DNA of 19,353 bases from Ruminococcus sp. UBA1780 (lineage in GTDB: Bacteria; Bacillota; Clostridia; Oscillospirales; Ruminococcaceae): positions 1 to 19,353 of the forward strand of contig DCGK01000023.1 of NCBI GenBank assembly GCA_002315235.1. Reading direction: 5' to 3'. The notes under the pieces are model-generated. The model was not told the DNA's origin. It saw only the letters and a list, made by a program, of their open reading frames with translations, and did not search any database. Positions 1 to 8,197 of this stretch are shown here, in pieces. The translations under genes were made by a program, and so were the position numbers. Position 1 is the stretch's first letter. Every line of letters starts with the position of its first letter.

Positions 1-27
1 AACGGACTGCTTTTGCAGTCCGTTTTT
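1..27 (+). terminator. Intrinsic terminator-like hairpin at window edge
   Basis: Ten-base arms (1-10 and 15-24) pair perfectly around a TTTT loop and run into a T-rich tail (TTTTTG). This is a classic rho-independent terminator on the plus strand, so it probably ends a plus-strand gene lying left of the window. It faces the end of the minus-strand unit at 39-959, so it may serve both directions, but the minus-strand tail is outside the window. Confidence 0.75.
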
Positions 28-38
28 GTTTGTGTTAA

Positions 39-290
39 TCAGGATTTTCCCTCTTTGTATTTGTCCTCAAGCCATTTTATCATAGCGTCAAAGCCTTCCT
101 GAGAACGTTCAAATTCGGCTTCATTCTCAATTTCAGCCTTCATAGAGCATAATCTTCCGTGCCATGTGAGGCATTTCAGAACATCTCCGTTGTGGATTTT
201 GTAAGAGAAATCGTCCTTGCTGCCCGAAAAATCGTTTCCGCTTTCAAAGTAGTAGAACTTCGGAATCTCAAAAATCTCCGAAACGCTCAA
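39..290 (-). CDS. Small hypothetical protein, 83 aa
   Basis: I do not recognise this family. The start is TTG, supported by a GGGAG Shine-Dalgarno nine bases upstream that overlaps the end of the preceding HAD phosphatase gene (stop at 306-308). The two genes are therefore probably cotranscribed and translationally coupled. The product is small, soluble-looking and acidic, with aromatic residues in the first half (KFYYFE, CLTWHGRLC), two cysteines flanking a WHGR stretch, and a charged, probably helical C-terminus ending in KYKEGKS. There is no signal peptide, membrane segment or recognisable DNA-binding motif. The purine-rich start site and tight spacing argue that it is a real gene. Function unknown. 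Confidence 0.6.
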   Translation of the reverse strand: MSVSEIFEIPKFYYFESGNDFSGSKDDFSYKIHNGDVLKCLTWHGRLCSMKAEIENEAEFERSQEGFDAMIKWLEDKYKEGKS

Positions 291-305
291 TTTTCAACGC
301 TCCCT

Positions 306-959
306 TCAAAAAAATTCTATTGCCCTGTCGAGAGAAGGGTATACAGCCGAAAGCATCGGAGCAACCTCGTCATCAGGCTGAGTCATATCGGGAATCATTA
401 TCGCCTTTAGTCCTGCCGCAAATGCCGATTTTATGCCGTTTGGAGAATCCTCAAATGCAACGCACTGATTCGGCGGAAGATTAATCTCCCTTGCGGCTGT
501 GAGGTAAATTTCAGGGTCAGGCTTACTGCACTTCACCATATCTCCGCATATAACCGCACTGAGATATTTGTCTGCACCAATCATGGCAAGATACTTCTCA
601 GTACGCTCTCTCGGAGTAGCGGTTGCAACGGCGATTTTTCTGCCTGTATCTCTGAGATAGTCAAAAAGTTCAAACAACCCTTTTTTTACATCAAAGCCGT
701 TTTTCTCGATATATTGATTCATAAGCTCAGTTCGGTGAGTGCGTACTTCCTCTGTGGGAAAATCCTCACCGAAAAAGCCTTTCAGTTTTGGGATAGAGTA
801 TTTTCGTGCCAGACTTCTGATAGCGAAGACGTGTTCGTCCCTCATATCATAGCCGAAATCTCTTGCCGATTCCTTCCAGAAGCGGAGATAGAGTTTTTCG
901 GTATCAATCATGAGTCCGTCCATATCAAAGACAGCACCTTTAATTTCTTTTTTATTCAT
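306..959 (-). CDS. HAD-superfamily phosphatase, beta-phosphoglucomutase-like
   Basis: A 217-residue haloacid dehalogenase-type hydrolase with all four motifs: motif I FDMDGLMIDTE (nucleophile D12, acid/base D14), motif II around the ATAT stretch, motif III lysine in KPDP, and motif IV FEDSPNG. The helical cap lies between motifs I and II, the C1 arrangement of the beta-phosphoglucomutase and phosphoglycolate phosphatase subfamily. The likely reaction is dephosphorylation of, or phosphoryl transfer on, a small sugar phosphate or nucleotide. The substrate cannot be told from sequence. It follows the glycogen operon on the same strand after a 107-base gap, so a role with sugar phosphates is possible but not shown. 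The ATG start has no clear Shine-Dalgarno; overlapping palindromes occupy that place instead. The small gene at 39-290 follows directly. Confidence 0.9.
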   Translation of the reverse strand: MNKKEIKGAVFDMDGLMIDTEKLYLRFWKESARDFGYDMRDEHVFAIRSLARKYSIPKLKGFFGEDFPTEEVRTHRTELMNQYIEKNGFDVKKGLFELFDYLRDTGRKIAVATATPRERTEKYLAMIGADKYLSAVICGDMVKCSKPDPEIYLTAAREINLPPNQCVAFEDSPNGIKSAFAAGLKAIMIPDMTQPDDEVAPMLSAVYPSLDRAIEFF

Positions 960-1032
960 TTAGTTTAAACCGGTTAATAATATTTGCACGTTTCGTTTTG
1001 CCAGATGATTAATCAATAGCGTGAAATGCGGT

Positions 1033-1066
1033 CAAGCTGCCCCAGCTTGCAAGCGGGTTCTGCTTG
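1033..1066 (-). repeat. Two tandem small hairpins after glgA
   Basis: Directly beyond the glgA stop codon are two back-to-back stem-loops with related arms: CAAGCTG/CAGCTTG (1033-1049, three-base loop) and CAAGC/GCTTG (1050-1066, seven-base loop). No T-run follows on the minus strand, so this is not a standard intrinsic terminator. It may protect the 3' end of the glg mRNA or stall polymerase. The rest of the 960-1066 gap shows no convincing promoter for the HAD gene. Confidence 0.45.
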
Positions 1067-2512
1067 TTACCAATTTAACATCCAGTTGTACATACCTTCG
1101 TACTGGCAGGCAGAGCTGTTCCATGAGAAGTCAGCCTCCATGCCACGCTTAACCATCTTGTCCCACTGGTCACGGTGATTGAAGAAGATGTGCTTTGAGT
1201 AATTGATTACGCCGAGCATTTCGTCTCCGTTATAATTTGCGAATGAGAAGCCTGTACCTGTTCCGTCAAACTCGTTGTAGGGCTGAACAGTATCCTTTAA
1301 GCCACCTGTTTCACGGACAATCGGAACTGTGCCGTATCTGAGAGAGATAAGCTGAGTAAGTCCGCAGGGTTCAAAGAGTGACGGCATAAGCATAGCATCT
1401 GCGGCAGCATAAAGCTTGTGAGCAAGCTTGTCGGAGTAGAGAATATTAGCCGAAACTCTCTCGGGATATCTCCACTGGAAGTGCTTGAACATATTCTCAT
1501 ACTTCGGATCGCCTGTTCCGATAACGACAAACTGAGTGTTTTCGTCACAGATACGCTCCATAGCATAGCTTACAAGGTCAAGACCCTTCTGGTCTGTAAG
1601 ACGTGAGATAATGGCAATCATATATTTGTTTTCATCAACGGGCAGACCAAGCTCCTCCTGAAGCTTTGCCTTGTTTACAGCCTTTTTCTTCTTGAAATTG
1701 CCTGAATTGAATTCAGCAAAGATGCTCTCATCTTTATTCGGGTCAAAGACATTGTAGTCGATGCCGTTGACGATACCTCTGAGAGAAGCGGCTCTTGAAC
1801 GGAGAAGTCCGTCAAGCTGTTCGCCGAAGAAAGGATATTTGATTTCCTCAGCGTATGTTTCACTTACTGTTGTGATGTAGTCAGCATAAACAAGACCACC
1901 CTTGAGCATATTTGCATTGTAGTGGAATTCAAGCTTGTCTGCCGTGAACATATAATCAGGCAGAGCAGTGTTGTACTTGAAAAGGTCAATATCCCATACA
2001 CCCTGGAATTTGAGGTTGTGGATGGTCATAATAGTCTTTGTCTGACTGTAGAAAGGATTTGTAGCAAAAGTTGAGTGCAGGAAAACAGGGATAAGTGAAG
2101 CCTGCCAGTCATGACAGTGAATGATATCAGGACGGAAATCAAGATTTGGAAGAACACTTAATGCTGCTCTTGCAAAGAATGCAAATTTTTCAATATCCCA
2201 ACGCGGATCACTTGTATATGGAGTATTGCCGCTGAAATAGTATTCGTTATCGATAAAATAATAAACAACACCGTTATAAATCGTTGTAAGAATACCACAG
2301 TACTGCTTTCTCCATGCGACATCTACAGTGATGCTTGTAAGCGGTGTAAGAGAAGCTCTGAGTTCAGGCCTCATGTTCTTGTAAAGCGGAATAACAACCC
2401 GGCAGTCATGTCCTTTTCTGTTAATAGCCGCCGGAAGAGAACCTGCAACATCAGCCAGTCCGCCTGAAGCTGAGAAAGGCATTGCTTCGCTTGCTACATA
2501 TAAAATATTCAT
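1067..2512 (-). CDS. glgA: Glycogen synthase (ADP-glucose type, GT5)
   Basis: Transfers glucose from ADP-glucose to the non-reducing end of alpha-1,4-glucan in the cytoplasm. The 481 residues match the usual length of bacterial GlgA. The N-terminal glycosyltransferase motif is present as SASGGLADV (residues 14-22), the catalytic-site histidine stretch as CHDWQASL (134-140), and the C-terminal domain holds ISRLTDQKGLD (R304, K309) and the GT5 signature FEPCGLTQL with catalytic-type E381, followed by ETGGLKDTV. Oddity: the usual Lys of the KxGGL motif (K15 in the E. coli enzyme) is Ala here. The ATG start has a run of six G about nine bases upstream. It is the last gene of the glgBCDA operon and is separated from glgD by 97 bases containing a terminator-like hairpin, so its level may be set below that of glgBCD. 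Confidence 0.97.
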   Translation of the reverse strand: MNILYVASEAMPFSASGGLADVAGSLPAAINRKGHDCRVVIPLYKNMRPELRASLTPLTSITVDVAWRKQYCGILTTIYNGVVYYFIDNEYYFSGNTPYTSDPRWDIEKFAFFARAALSVLPNLDFRPDIIHCHDWQASLIPVFLHSTFATNPFYSQTKTIMTIHNLKFQGVWDIDLFKYNTALPDYMFTADKLEFHYNANMLKGGLVYADYITTVSETYAEEIKYPFFGEQLDGLLRSRAASLRGIVNGIDYNVFDPNKDESIFAEFNSGNFKKKKAVNKAKLQEELGLPVDENKYMIAIISRLTDQKGLDLVSYAMERICDENTQFVVIGTGDPKYENMFKHFQWRYPERVSANILYSDKLAHKLYAAADAMLMPSLFEPCGLTQLISLRYGTVPIVRETGGLKDTVQPYNEFDGTGTGFSFANYNGDEMLGVINYSKHIFFNHRDQWDKMVKRGMEADFSWNSSACQYEGMYNWMLNW

Positions 2513-2553
2513 GTTTCTATCCCCCCATAATATTAAGTGTATTTGTCATTTAC

Positions 2554-2591
2554 TATAAACAAAGATGCAGGACTGTACAAAGCCCTGCATC
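2554..2591 (-). terminator. Attenuator-like hairpin between glgD and glgA
   Basis: On the minus strand a ten-pair stem (arms at 2591-2582 and 2573-2564, one G-T pair) with an eight-base loop is followed by TTTGTTTAT. This has the form of a modest intrinsic terminator sited after glgD and before glgA. No good separate promoter for glgA is visible between it and the glgA start, so it probably acts as a partial terminator that lowers glgA expression relative to the upstream genes. Confidence 0.55.
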
Positions 2592-2609
2592 AAACGTCTG
2601 TTCAGACTG

Positions 2610-3746
2610 TTAATCTTCTTCAATTTTCTGATTCTTTTTGATGAAGAGTGCATTTTTGGTTGAAGCAGTGAGGAGCTTGTCCTTACCTACCTTAACATTC
2701 TTATCTGTAATTACTGCATGAAGTTCAGCACCTTCGCCAATCTGAGTGTTCTGCATAAGAATACAGTTTCTTACAACTGCACCCTTTCCAACCTTAACAC
2801 CACGGAAAAGAACTGAATTAATAACTTCACCTTCGATAATACATCCATCAGCAATAAGTGAGTTTTCAACCTTTGAACCTGTTTCATATCTTGCAGGGCC
2901 CGAATCCTTAACCTTTGTATAAATAGGTGTATTGTTAAGGAACATTCTCTGCATATTTTCAGGTTTGAGAAGATTCATGTTAGCTGTATAATATGACATG
3001 ATATCTTCGATTTTTTCGTAATAGCCCTTATGTTCATAGCCACAGATCTTGTAGTTCGCCTTGTTCTGCTGAAGAACCTGCTTGTCAAAGCTTGCAAATC
3101 CTTCAGGTGCGAATCTGCACACAATCTTTTCAAGAATCTTTCGGCTGATAACGAACATGTTAAGAGATCTGTTTGCTTCACCTATAATATCAGGATTGAT
3201 TGTTGCGCTTACTACTCTCTTGTTGTCATCAACTTCGATAATAGTTGAAGCTCTTGAACCAACACCTGTATTTGTGAAGTTGTGCTTAGCATAAACAACA
3301 GTAATATCTGCTTCGTTTTTCTTGTGTTCTCTGATTACCGGTCTGAAGTCAATTGTAGTTACAACGTCACAGTCAGACATTACAACGTATTCGGCATCTG
3401 AGTGCTGAATAAAAGGAAGCACACCCTCAAGAGCTTCAATTCTTCCTCTGTAAAGACCGCTCTTCTGATGGCTGAACGGAGGGAGAAGATGAAGTCCGCC
3501 GTTCTTTGTACCAAGATCCCATTCTCTGCCTGAACCGATATGGTCAAGGAGTGACTGGTAGTTTGCCTTGGTAATAACACCAACCTCAGGAATACCTGAA
3601 TTAGTCATATTTGAAAGCGGAAAGTCTATAAGTCTGTATCTGCCGCCGAAAAGGATAGAGCCCATTGTTCTTACGTTTGTAAGCTCAGATACAGATTCGT
3701 CATGCATATTTGAAAAAATAAGTCCAAGAATATTATTATAAATCAT
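2610..3746 (-). CDS. glgD: GlgD, glucose-1-phosphate adenylyltransferase regulatory subunit
   Basis: A homologue of ADP-glucose pyrophosphorylase that in Firmicutes pairs with GlgC to form the full enzyme. The 378-residue protein keeps the fold landmarks FGGRYRLIDFPLSNMTNSGI (33-52) and a C-terminal left-handed beta-helix of hexapeptide-like repeats (about 285-355). The nucleotide-binding GGxGxRL loop is absent: the start reads NILGLIFSNMHDESVSELT. The catalytic GDHIYKMD stretch of GlgC is replaced by SDCDVVTTID. That matches the non-catalytic, activity-tuning role known for GlgD in Geobacillus stearothermophilus. The ATG follows AAGGGGGAT at good spacing, and the gene begins 21 bases after glgC. 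Confidence 0.95.
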   Translation of the reverse strand: MIYNNILGLIFSNMHDESVSELTNVRTMGSILFGGRYRLIDFPLSNMTNSGIPEVGVITKANYQSLLDHIGSGREWDLGTKNGGLHLLPPFSHQKSGLYRGRIEALEGVLPFIQHSDAEYVVMSDCDVVTTIDFRPVIREHKKNEADITVVYAKHNFTNTGVGSRASTIIEVDDNKRVVSATINPDIIGEANRSLNMFVISRKILEKIVCRFAPEGFASFDKQVLQQNKANYKICGYEHKGYYEKIEDIMSYYTANMNLLKPENMQRMFLNNTPIYTKVKDSGPARYETGSKVENSLIADGCIIEGEVINSVLFRGVKVGKGAVVRNCILMQNTQIGEGAELHAVITDKNVKVGKDKLLTASTKNALFIKKNQKIEED

Positions 3747-3767
3747 ACGTTACATCCCCCTTAATCA

Positions 3768-4958
3768 TTAAACAACAGGTATCATCTGACCAGGAGCAAC
3801 AGAAACGCCTGAAGAAATAGTTTCACCGTGACCTATAACAGCAATATCCCACTTGGTATCGCTGCCTGTCTCTTCTTTTGATGCACCAATCTTAACATCT
3901 GATTCAATTACTGAATCCTCACCAATGATTGCATATTTAACAACCGCACCGGATCTGATAACTGCACCCGGCATAATAACGCTGTGATCGATAACAACAT
4001 CCTTTTCAATTGTTACGCCTGAGTAAACAATTGACGAAATAACATTACCGTTTACATTGCATCCGTCACATACGAGTGAATCCTGAATATTTGCTTCAGG
4101 ACCAATATACTGAGGCGGAAGGCTCATGTTTCTTGAATAAATCTTCCAGTCTGCATCATAAAGATCAAGATCGTTGGATGGATTGAGAATATCCATATTT
4201 GCTTCCCAGAGGCTGTAAAGTGTACCAACATCCTTCCAGTATCCTTCGAATGAATAAGCATACATTCTTTCGTTGTTCTGAAGCATGGCCGGGATAATAT
4301 CCTTACCGAAATCCTTTGAACCGCCTGCTTCCTCGTTTTCTATAAGGTACTTTCTGAGTTTGTCCCATGTGAAAACGTAAATACCCATTGATGCAAGTGT
4401 TGATTTTGGTTCCTTTGGCTTTTCAGTGAAATCAACGATACGCAGATCGCTGTCACATGTCATGATACCAAATCTTGACGCTTCTTCAAGTGAAACATTA
4501 AGTACAGCAATTGTTGCATCAGCATTGTGTTCCTTGTGGAAATCAACCATACGTGAGTAATCCATCTTGTAAATATGGTCACCGCCGAGTACGATTATGT
4601 AATCAGGATTGTATCTGTCAATAAATCTGATATTCTGATAAATAGCATTAGCTGTACCTTCATACCATGAACTGCCTGATGCTGTCTGATATGGCGGAAG
4701 AATGTGAACACCTCCGCGAAGTCTGTCAAGATCCCATGGCTGACCGTTTCCGATATAATCATTAAGTTCCAGAGGCTGATACTGTGTAAGAACACCTACT
4801 GTATCAATGCCTGAATTTGTGCAGTTTGAAAGCGGAAAATCGATAATTCTGTATTTACCGCCAAACGGAACCGCCGGCTTAGCCATTTTCTGTGTCAAAG
4901 CATACAGTCTGCTTCCCTGCCCTCCGGCAAGAAGCATAGCTATGCATTCCTTTTTCAT
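3768..4958 (-). CDS. glgC: Glucose-1-phosphate adenylyltransferase, catalytic subunit
   Basis: Makes ADP-glucose and pyrophosphate from ATP and glucose-1-phosphate, the committed step of glycogen synthesis. The 396 residues include the nucleotide-binding loop LLAGGQGSRLYALT (9-22), the fold motif FGGKYRIIDFPLSNCTNSGID, the metal/catalytic region GGDHIYKMDY (D127, corresponding to E. coli D142), and the sugar-phosphate lysine in FTEKP (K180). The C-terminal third is a left-handed beta-helix. The ATG has an AGGGAGGG ribosome site, and the gene starts 22 bases after glgB and is followed 21 bases later by glgD, so all three are one transcript. Allosteric effectors cannot be read from the sequence. 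Confidence 0.97.
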   Translation of the reverse strand: MKKECIAMLLAGGQGSRLYALTQKMAKPAVPFGGKYRIIDFPLSNCTNSGIDTVGVLTQYQPLELNDYIGNGQPWDLDRLRGGVHILPPYQTASGSSWYEGTANAIYQNIRFIDRYNPDYIIVLGGDHIYKMDYSRMVDFHKEHNADATIAVLNVSLEEASRFGIMTCDSDLRIVDFTEKPKEPKSTLASMGIYVFTWDKLRKYLIENEEAGGSKDFGKDIIPAMLQNNERMYAYSFEGYWKDVGTLYSLWEANMDILNPSNDLDLYDADWKIYSRNMSLPPQYIGPEANIQDSLVCDGCNVNGNVISSIVYSGVTIEKDVVIDHSVIMPGAVIRSGAVVKYAIIGEDSVIESDVKIGASKEETGSDTKWDIAVIGHGETISSGVSVAPGQMIPVV

Positions 4959-4980
4959 AAGAAAAGCCCTCCCTATTTCA

Positions 4981-6942
4981 TTAATGTTTTTCTTTTTTTG
5001 CTTTTTTTGCGTTGACTCTGTTCAGAGTCTGAGACAGAGTCTCTTTTTCTTTTTTTATATTCTGCAGATAAAGTACTGATAAAGGAGGCAATGTGAGTGA
5101 AATGCTCTGATCGTATCCATGCATCGGGACATCTGCTGTTTTGTAATTTTTAGCTGACTTTCCGGAACCACCGAAAGCCACATCGTCTGAATCAAATACA
5201 AGTTTGTATTTTCCTTCATAAGGAACACCAATACAATAGTTTTCCCTTGCGACAGGAACAAAGTTACATACAACAATAACCTCGTTTTCATTCTCGTCTA
5301 TTCGTCTGAATGAAATAATACTCTGCTTGTAGTCATCATTTGAAATCCATTTGAATCCACCCCATGAGTTGTCATTTTCCCACATCGGTGAATTGTTTAT
5401 ATAAAATTTATTAAGCTGTCTGTTAAACTTCAGAAGCTGTCTGTGAGTCTCAAAATCAAGGAGATTCCAGTCAAGTCCTTCTTCAAAATTCCATTCTTTT
5501 CTCTGTCCGAATTCCTGTCCCATAAAGAGAAGCTTCTTGCCCGGATGTGCCATCATATAACACATAAATGCCCTGTAGGAACTGAATTTCTGTTTCTCAT
5601 CACCGCTCATTTTCTCAAGAAGTGAGCATTTTCCGTGAACAACTTCATCATGTGAAATCGGAAGAACAAAGTTTTCCGAGAAACAGTAGAAAAATGAAAA
5701 TGTTATTTTGTCATGATTGAAAGCCCTGTATATAGGATCAAGTGACATGTAAATCAGCATGTCATTCATCCATCCCATGTTCCACTTATAATTGAATCCC
5801 AGACCGCCGATATCCGTAGGCTTTGTAACCATCGGCCATGCAGTTGACTCTTCTGCAATCATAAGTGTATTAGGGTTGTTTCTGAAAACCTCTTCATTAA
5901 GCAGCCTGAAAAATTCGACAGCTTCGAGATTTTCCTTCCCGCCGTGAATATTAGGTGCCCATTCACCGTCACGTCTGTCATAGTCAAGATAAAGCATAGA
6001 CGCAACAGCATCAACTCTGAGACCATCAAGGTGAAATTCGTTTATCCAGTAGCATGCATTTGAAATAAGGAAAGACCTTACAGGTCCTCTGCCGTAGTCA
6101 AAAACATGTGTACCCCACGCCTTGTGTTCTCTCTTTCTCTGGTCTTCGTATTCATAGCAGCATCCGCCGTCAAACATATACAGCCCGCACTCATCCTTCG
6201 GAAAATGTGCAGGAACCCAGTCCAGAATAACGCCGATATTGTTCTGATGGAACATATCAATCATCTCTCTGAAATCGTCAGGCGTTCCGTATCTTGAAGT
6301 AGGCGCATAGTAACCTGTAACCTGATATCCCCATGAACCGTCAAAAGGATGCTCAGTCAGAGGCATGAACTCAATGTGTGTATAGGACATATCCTTAAGA
6401 TAAGGTATTATTTCCTCTGCAAACATTTTGTAGCTCTTGAAAGTTGAATCATTGTTTTTCTTCCATGAACCGAGATGCACCTCATAAATATTAATTGGTC
6501 CTCTGTAAATCTCCCGGCCGGATTTCTTGCTTATCCAGTTCTGATCATGCCATTTGTACTGTGACTCGAAAATCTTGGAAGCAGTTTCCGGTCTTGTTTC
6601 AAAGTGATTTGAATACGGATCAGCCTTCATGACAATTCTGCCATCTGATGTCATTATGCTGTACTTGTAATTATCATACTGACTGAGAGCAGGAATCTTT
6701 GCTTCCCAGATCTCATCAGATATCTTGTACATACGATTGCATTCTCGGTTCCAGTTATTGAATGAACCAACTACTGAAATATCCTGTGCGTTAGGAGCCC
6801 ATACGCGAAAATAGTGATAATCTGTTCCGTTCTCTGTAACTCTGTGTGCGCCGAAAAATCTGTAGGATTCAAAATTACTGCCCTGCTGAAAGAGGTAAAC
6901 AGGAACATCGTATGTTTTGTTGGAATTTGTACTATTATGCAT
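4981..6942 (-). CDS. glgB: 1,4-alpha-glucan branching enzyme (GH13, CBM48)
   Basis: Introduces alpha-1,6 branches into glycogen. An N-terminal CBM48-type domain (FRVWAPNAQDISVVGSFNNW, about 45-65) precedes the GH13 barrel. Conserved regions are LDWVPAHFP (about 240-248), DGLRVDAVAS with nucleophile D311, MIAEES with acid/base E364, and LPISHDEVVHGK with D432. The all-beta C-terminal domain ends in a lysine-rich tail (KKAKKEKH). I place the start at the ATG whose GGAGG lies eight bases upstream; a TTG one codon earlier is possible but sits too close. With this start the protein has 653 residues, normal for GlgB. It is the first gene of the operon, 27 bases downstream of the -10 element, so the leader is short. 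Confidence 0.97.
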   Translation of the reverse strand: MHNSTNSNKTYDVPVYLFQQGSNFESYRFFGAHRVTENGTDYHYFRVWAPNAQDISVVGSFNNWNRECNRMYKISDEIWEAKIPALSQYDNYKYSIMTSDGRIVMKADPYSNHFETRPETASKIFESQYKWHDQNWISKKSGREIYRGPINIYEVHLGSWKKNNDSTFKSYKMFAEEIIPYLKDMSYTHIEFMPLTEHPFDGSWGYQVTGYYAPTSRYGTPDDFREMIDMFHQNNIGVILDWVPAHFPKDECGLYMFDGGCCYEYEDQRKREHKAWGTHVFDYGRGPVRSFLISNACYWINEFHLDGLRVDAVASMLYLDYDRRDGEWAPNIHGGKENLEAVEFFRLLNEEVFRNNPNTLMIAEESTAWPMVTKPTDIGGLGFNYKWNMGWMNDMLIYMSLDPIYRAFNHDKITFSFFYCFSENFVLPISHDEVVHGKCSLLEKMSGDEKQKFSSYRAFMCYMMAHPGKKLLFMGQEFGQRKEWNFEEGLDWNLLDFETHRQLLKFNRQLNKFYINNSPMWENDNSWGGFKWISNDDYKQSIISFRRIDENENEVIVVCNFVPVARENYCIGVPYEGKYKLVFDSDDVAFGGSGKSAKNYKTADVPMHGYDQSISLTLPPLSVLYLQNIKKEKETLSQTLNRVNAKKAKKEKH

Positions 6943-6968
6943 CAAATCACCCTCCCATAACTACTTAT

Positions 6969-6997
6969 ATTGTAACAGAATATTAAAAATTAATCAA
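6969..6997 (-). promoter_or_regulatory. Sigma-A promoter of the glgBCDA operon
   Basis: On the minus strand TTGATT (-35, 6992-6997) and TACAAT (-10, 6969-6974) are exactly 17 bases apart. Transcription should begin near 6962, about 20 bases before the glgB ATG. No comparable promoter is seen between the later glg genes, so this one probably serves the whole operon. Confidence 0.85.
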
Positions 6998-7020
6998 GTC
7001 TTTCGGTCCGTTTTTTACAC

Positions 7021-7050
7021 TTTTGTCATTTTATATTACTATGACGAAAA
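7021..7050. promoter_or_regulatory. Inverted repeat upstream of the glgB promoter
   Basis: TTTTGTCAT (7021-7029) and ATGACGAAAA (7041-7050) form an inverted repeat with one extra base in the right arm. Its centre lies about 75 bases upstream of the expected glgB transcription start, a position suited to an activator site. A second small repeat, TGCAA/TTGCA, lies at about 7058-7075. These are in AT-rich DNA and could arise by chance. The rest of 6998-7191 holds no gene I can support. Confidence 0.3.
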
Positions 7051-7191
7051 TAAATCGTGCAATATTTTTTTGCATAAGATATTTAATATACTTGTAGTTG
7101 TACTATACATGATTTAAATTACAAATTATTTGTTTCTTTTTTGTATATATGCACAATATCGATAATTATAACGTTTGCATTTATTAAAGCA

Positions 7192-7234
7192 AAATATAGT
7201 GAACATCAAAATAAATCTGATGTTCACTATATTT
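7192..7234. terminator. Long hairpin terminator after rsmA
   Basis: Seventeen-base arms (7192-7208 and 7218-7234) pair perfectly around a nine-base loop. On the minus strand the stem is followed by TTTTGCTTT, as expected for termination of rsmA transcription; the plus-strand side is also T-rich. The core TATAGTGAAC recurs in another hairpin at 11596-11634. Confidence 0.7.
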
Positions 7235-7299
7235 ATTTTATTTATATTGCCTTGCACATCCTCCGCCTGCAGCCTCTCCTTGCATACCGGCCGGCAGGT

Positions 7300-8163
7300 T
7301 TAACATATATTCTTTCTCAGTGTACACGAAAACAAAATAAGGCTTTCCATGTCAAGCTGTTCAACACGTGTATTTTCGCCAAAACCGCATTCCTGAAGCG
7401 TATCATAAATACTCTGTTTGCTGACGGAAAGCATGGATGACAGGGAGTTGGCAAGAGTTTTTCTCCTCTGTGAAAATGCCGCTTTTACAACTGAAAAGAA
7501 AAATTTTTCGTCTTCAGGAGCAAGTGAATATTTTTTTTCAACGTCTATTCTGATAACAGCCGAATCAACATTAGGGGCCGGAATAAAGCTTCCGCGTGAA
7601 ACATTAAAAAGTGTTTTTGCTGTTCCGTAATAGCTCACTGCCACGGAAATCGCACCTGACTGTCTTGTGCCGACTTCGGCGCAAAGTCTGTCAGCAGCCT
7701 CCTTCTGAACCATAACGGTAAGAGACTTTACCCTTGCACCGCTCTCAAGAAAATGCATAATTACAGGAGAAGTAATATAGTAAGGAAGATTTGCACAGAC
7801 TGCTACGTCCATTCCCTCAAACTCATCTGAGATAAGCTGATTCAGATCCACATTCATTATATCTTCATTGATTATTTTAATATTATCAAAATCCGTCAGA
7901 GTCTCTTCAAGAACAGGAAGAAGACGCTGGTCTATTTCAACAGCAACAACCTTGTCAGCGCGAAGCGCAAGCTCAGCAGTAAGAGTACCTATGCCTGTTC
8001 CCACTTCTATAACTCCGAACCCCCTGCGAGCATTGCCCATCTCTGCTATCTTCGGGCAGACTGACGGATTAACAAGAAAGTTCTGTCCGAGTCCCTTGGA
8101 GAAATTAAAATTATGTCTGCCGAGAAGTTCCTTAATATATCCGAGATTAGTTAAATTATTCAT
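7300..8163 (-). CDS. rsmA: 16S rRNA dimethyladenosine transferase
   Basis: RsmA (KsgA) dimethylates the two adjacent adenosines in the 3'-terminal hairpin of 16S rRNA using S-adenosylmethionine, a late step in small-subunit assembly. The 287-residue protein shows the N-terminal LGQNFLVNPSV segment (25-35), SAM-binding motif I VIEVGTGIGTL (51-61), acidic motif II VAVEID (73-78), and the rRNA adenine methyltransferase motif IV NLPYYITSPV (125-134). Motif I has Thr where Pro is common. The rest is the small helical C-terminal domain (about 195-287), including FSQRRKTL. The ATG is preceded by GAAAGGT. It is transcribed alone, divergent from the dCMP deaminase gene and ended by the hairpin at 7192-7234. 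Confidence 0.96.
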   Translation of the reverse strand: MNNLTNLGYIKELLGRHNFNFSKGLGQNFLVNPSVCPKIAEMGNARRGFGVIEVGTGIGTLTAELALRADKVVAVEIDQRLLPVLEETLTDFDNIKIINEDIMNVDLNQLISDEFEGMDVAVCANLPYYITSPVIMHFLESGARVKSLTVMVQKEAADRLCAEVGTRQSGAISVAVSYYGTAKTLFNVSRGSFIPAPNVDSAVIRIDVEKKYSLAPEDEKFFFSVVKAAFSQRRKTLANSLSSMLSVSKQSIYDTLQECGFGENTRVEQLDMESLILFSCTLRKNIC

Positions 8164-8197
8164 AAAAAAGTACCTTTCAATATTTTTTGTGCAGGCC

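Noticed and set aside
6998..7191. Small RNA or small gene in the glgB-rsmA gap
   Set aside because: The stretch is AT-rich with short frames only; no promoter-terminator pair encloses a plausible RNA on one strand.
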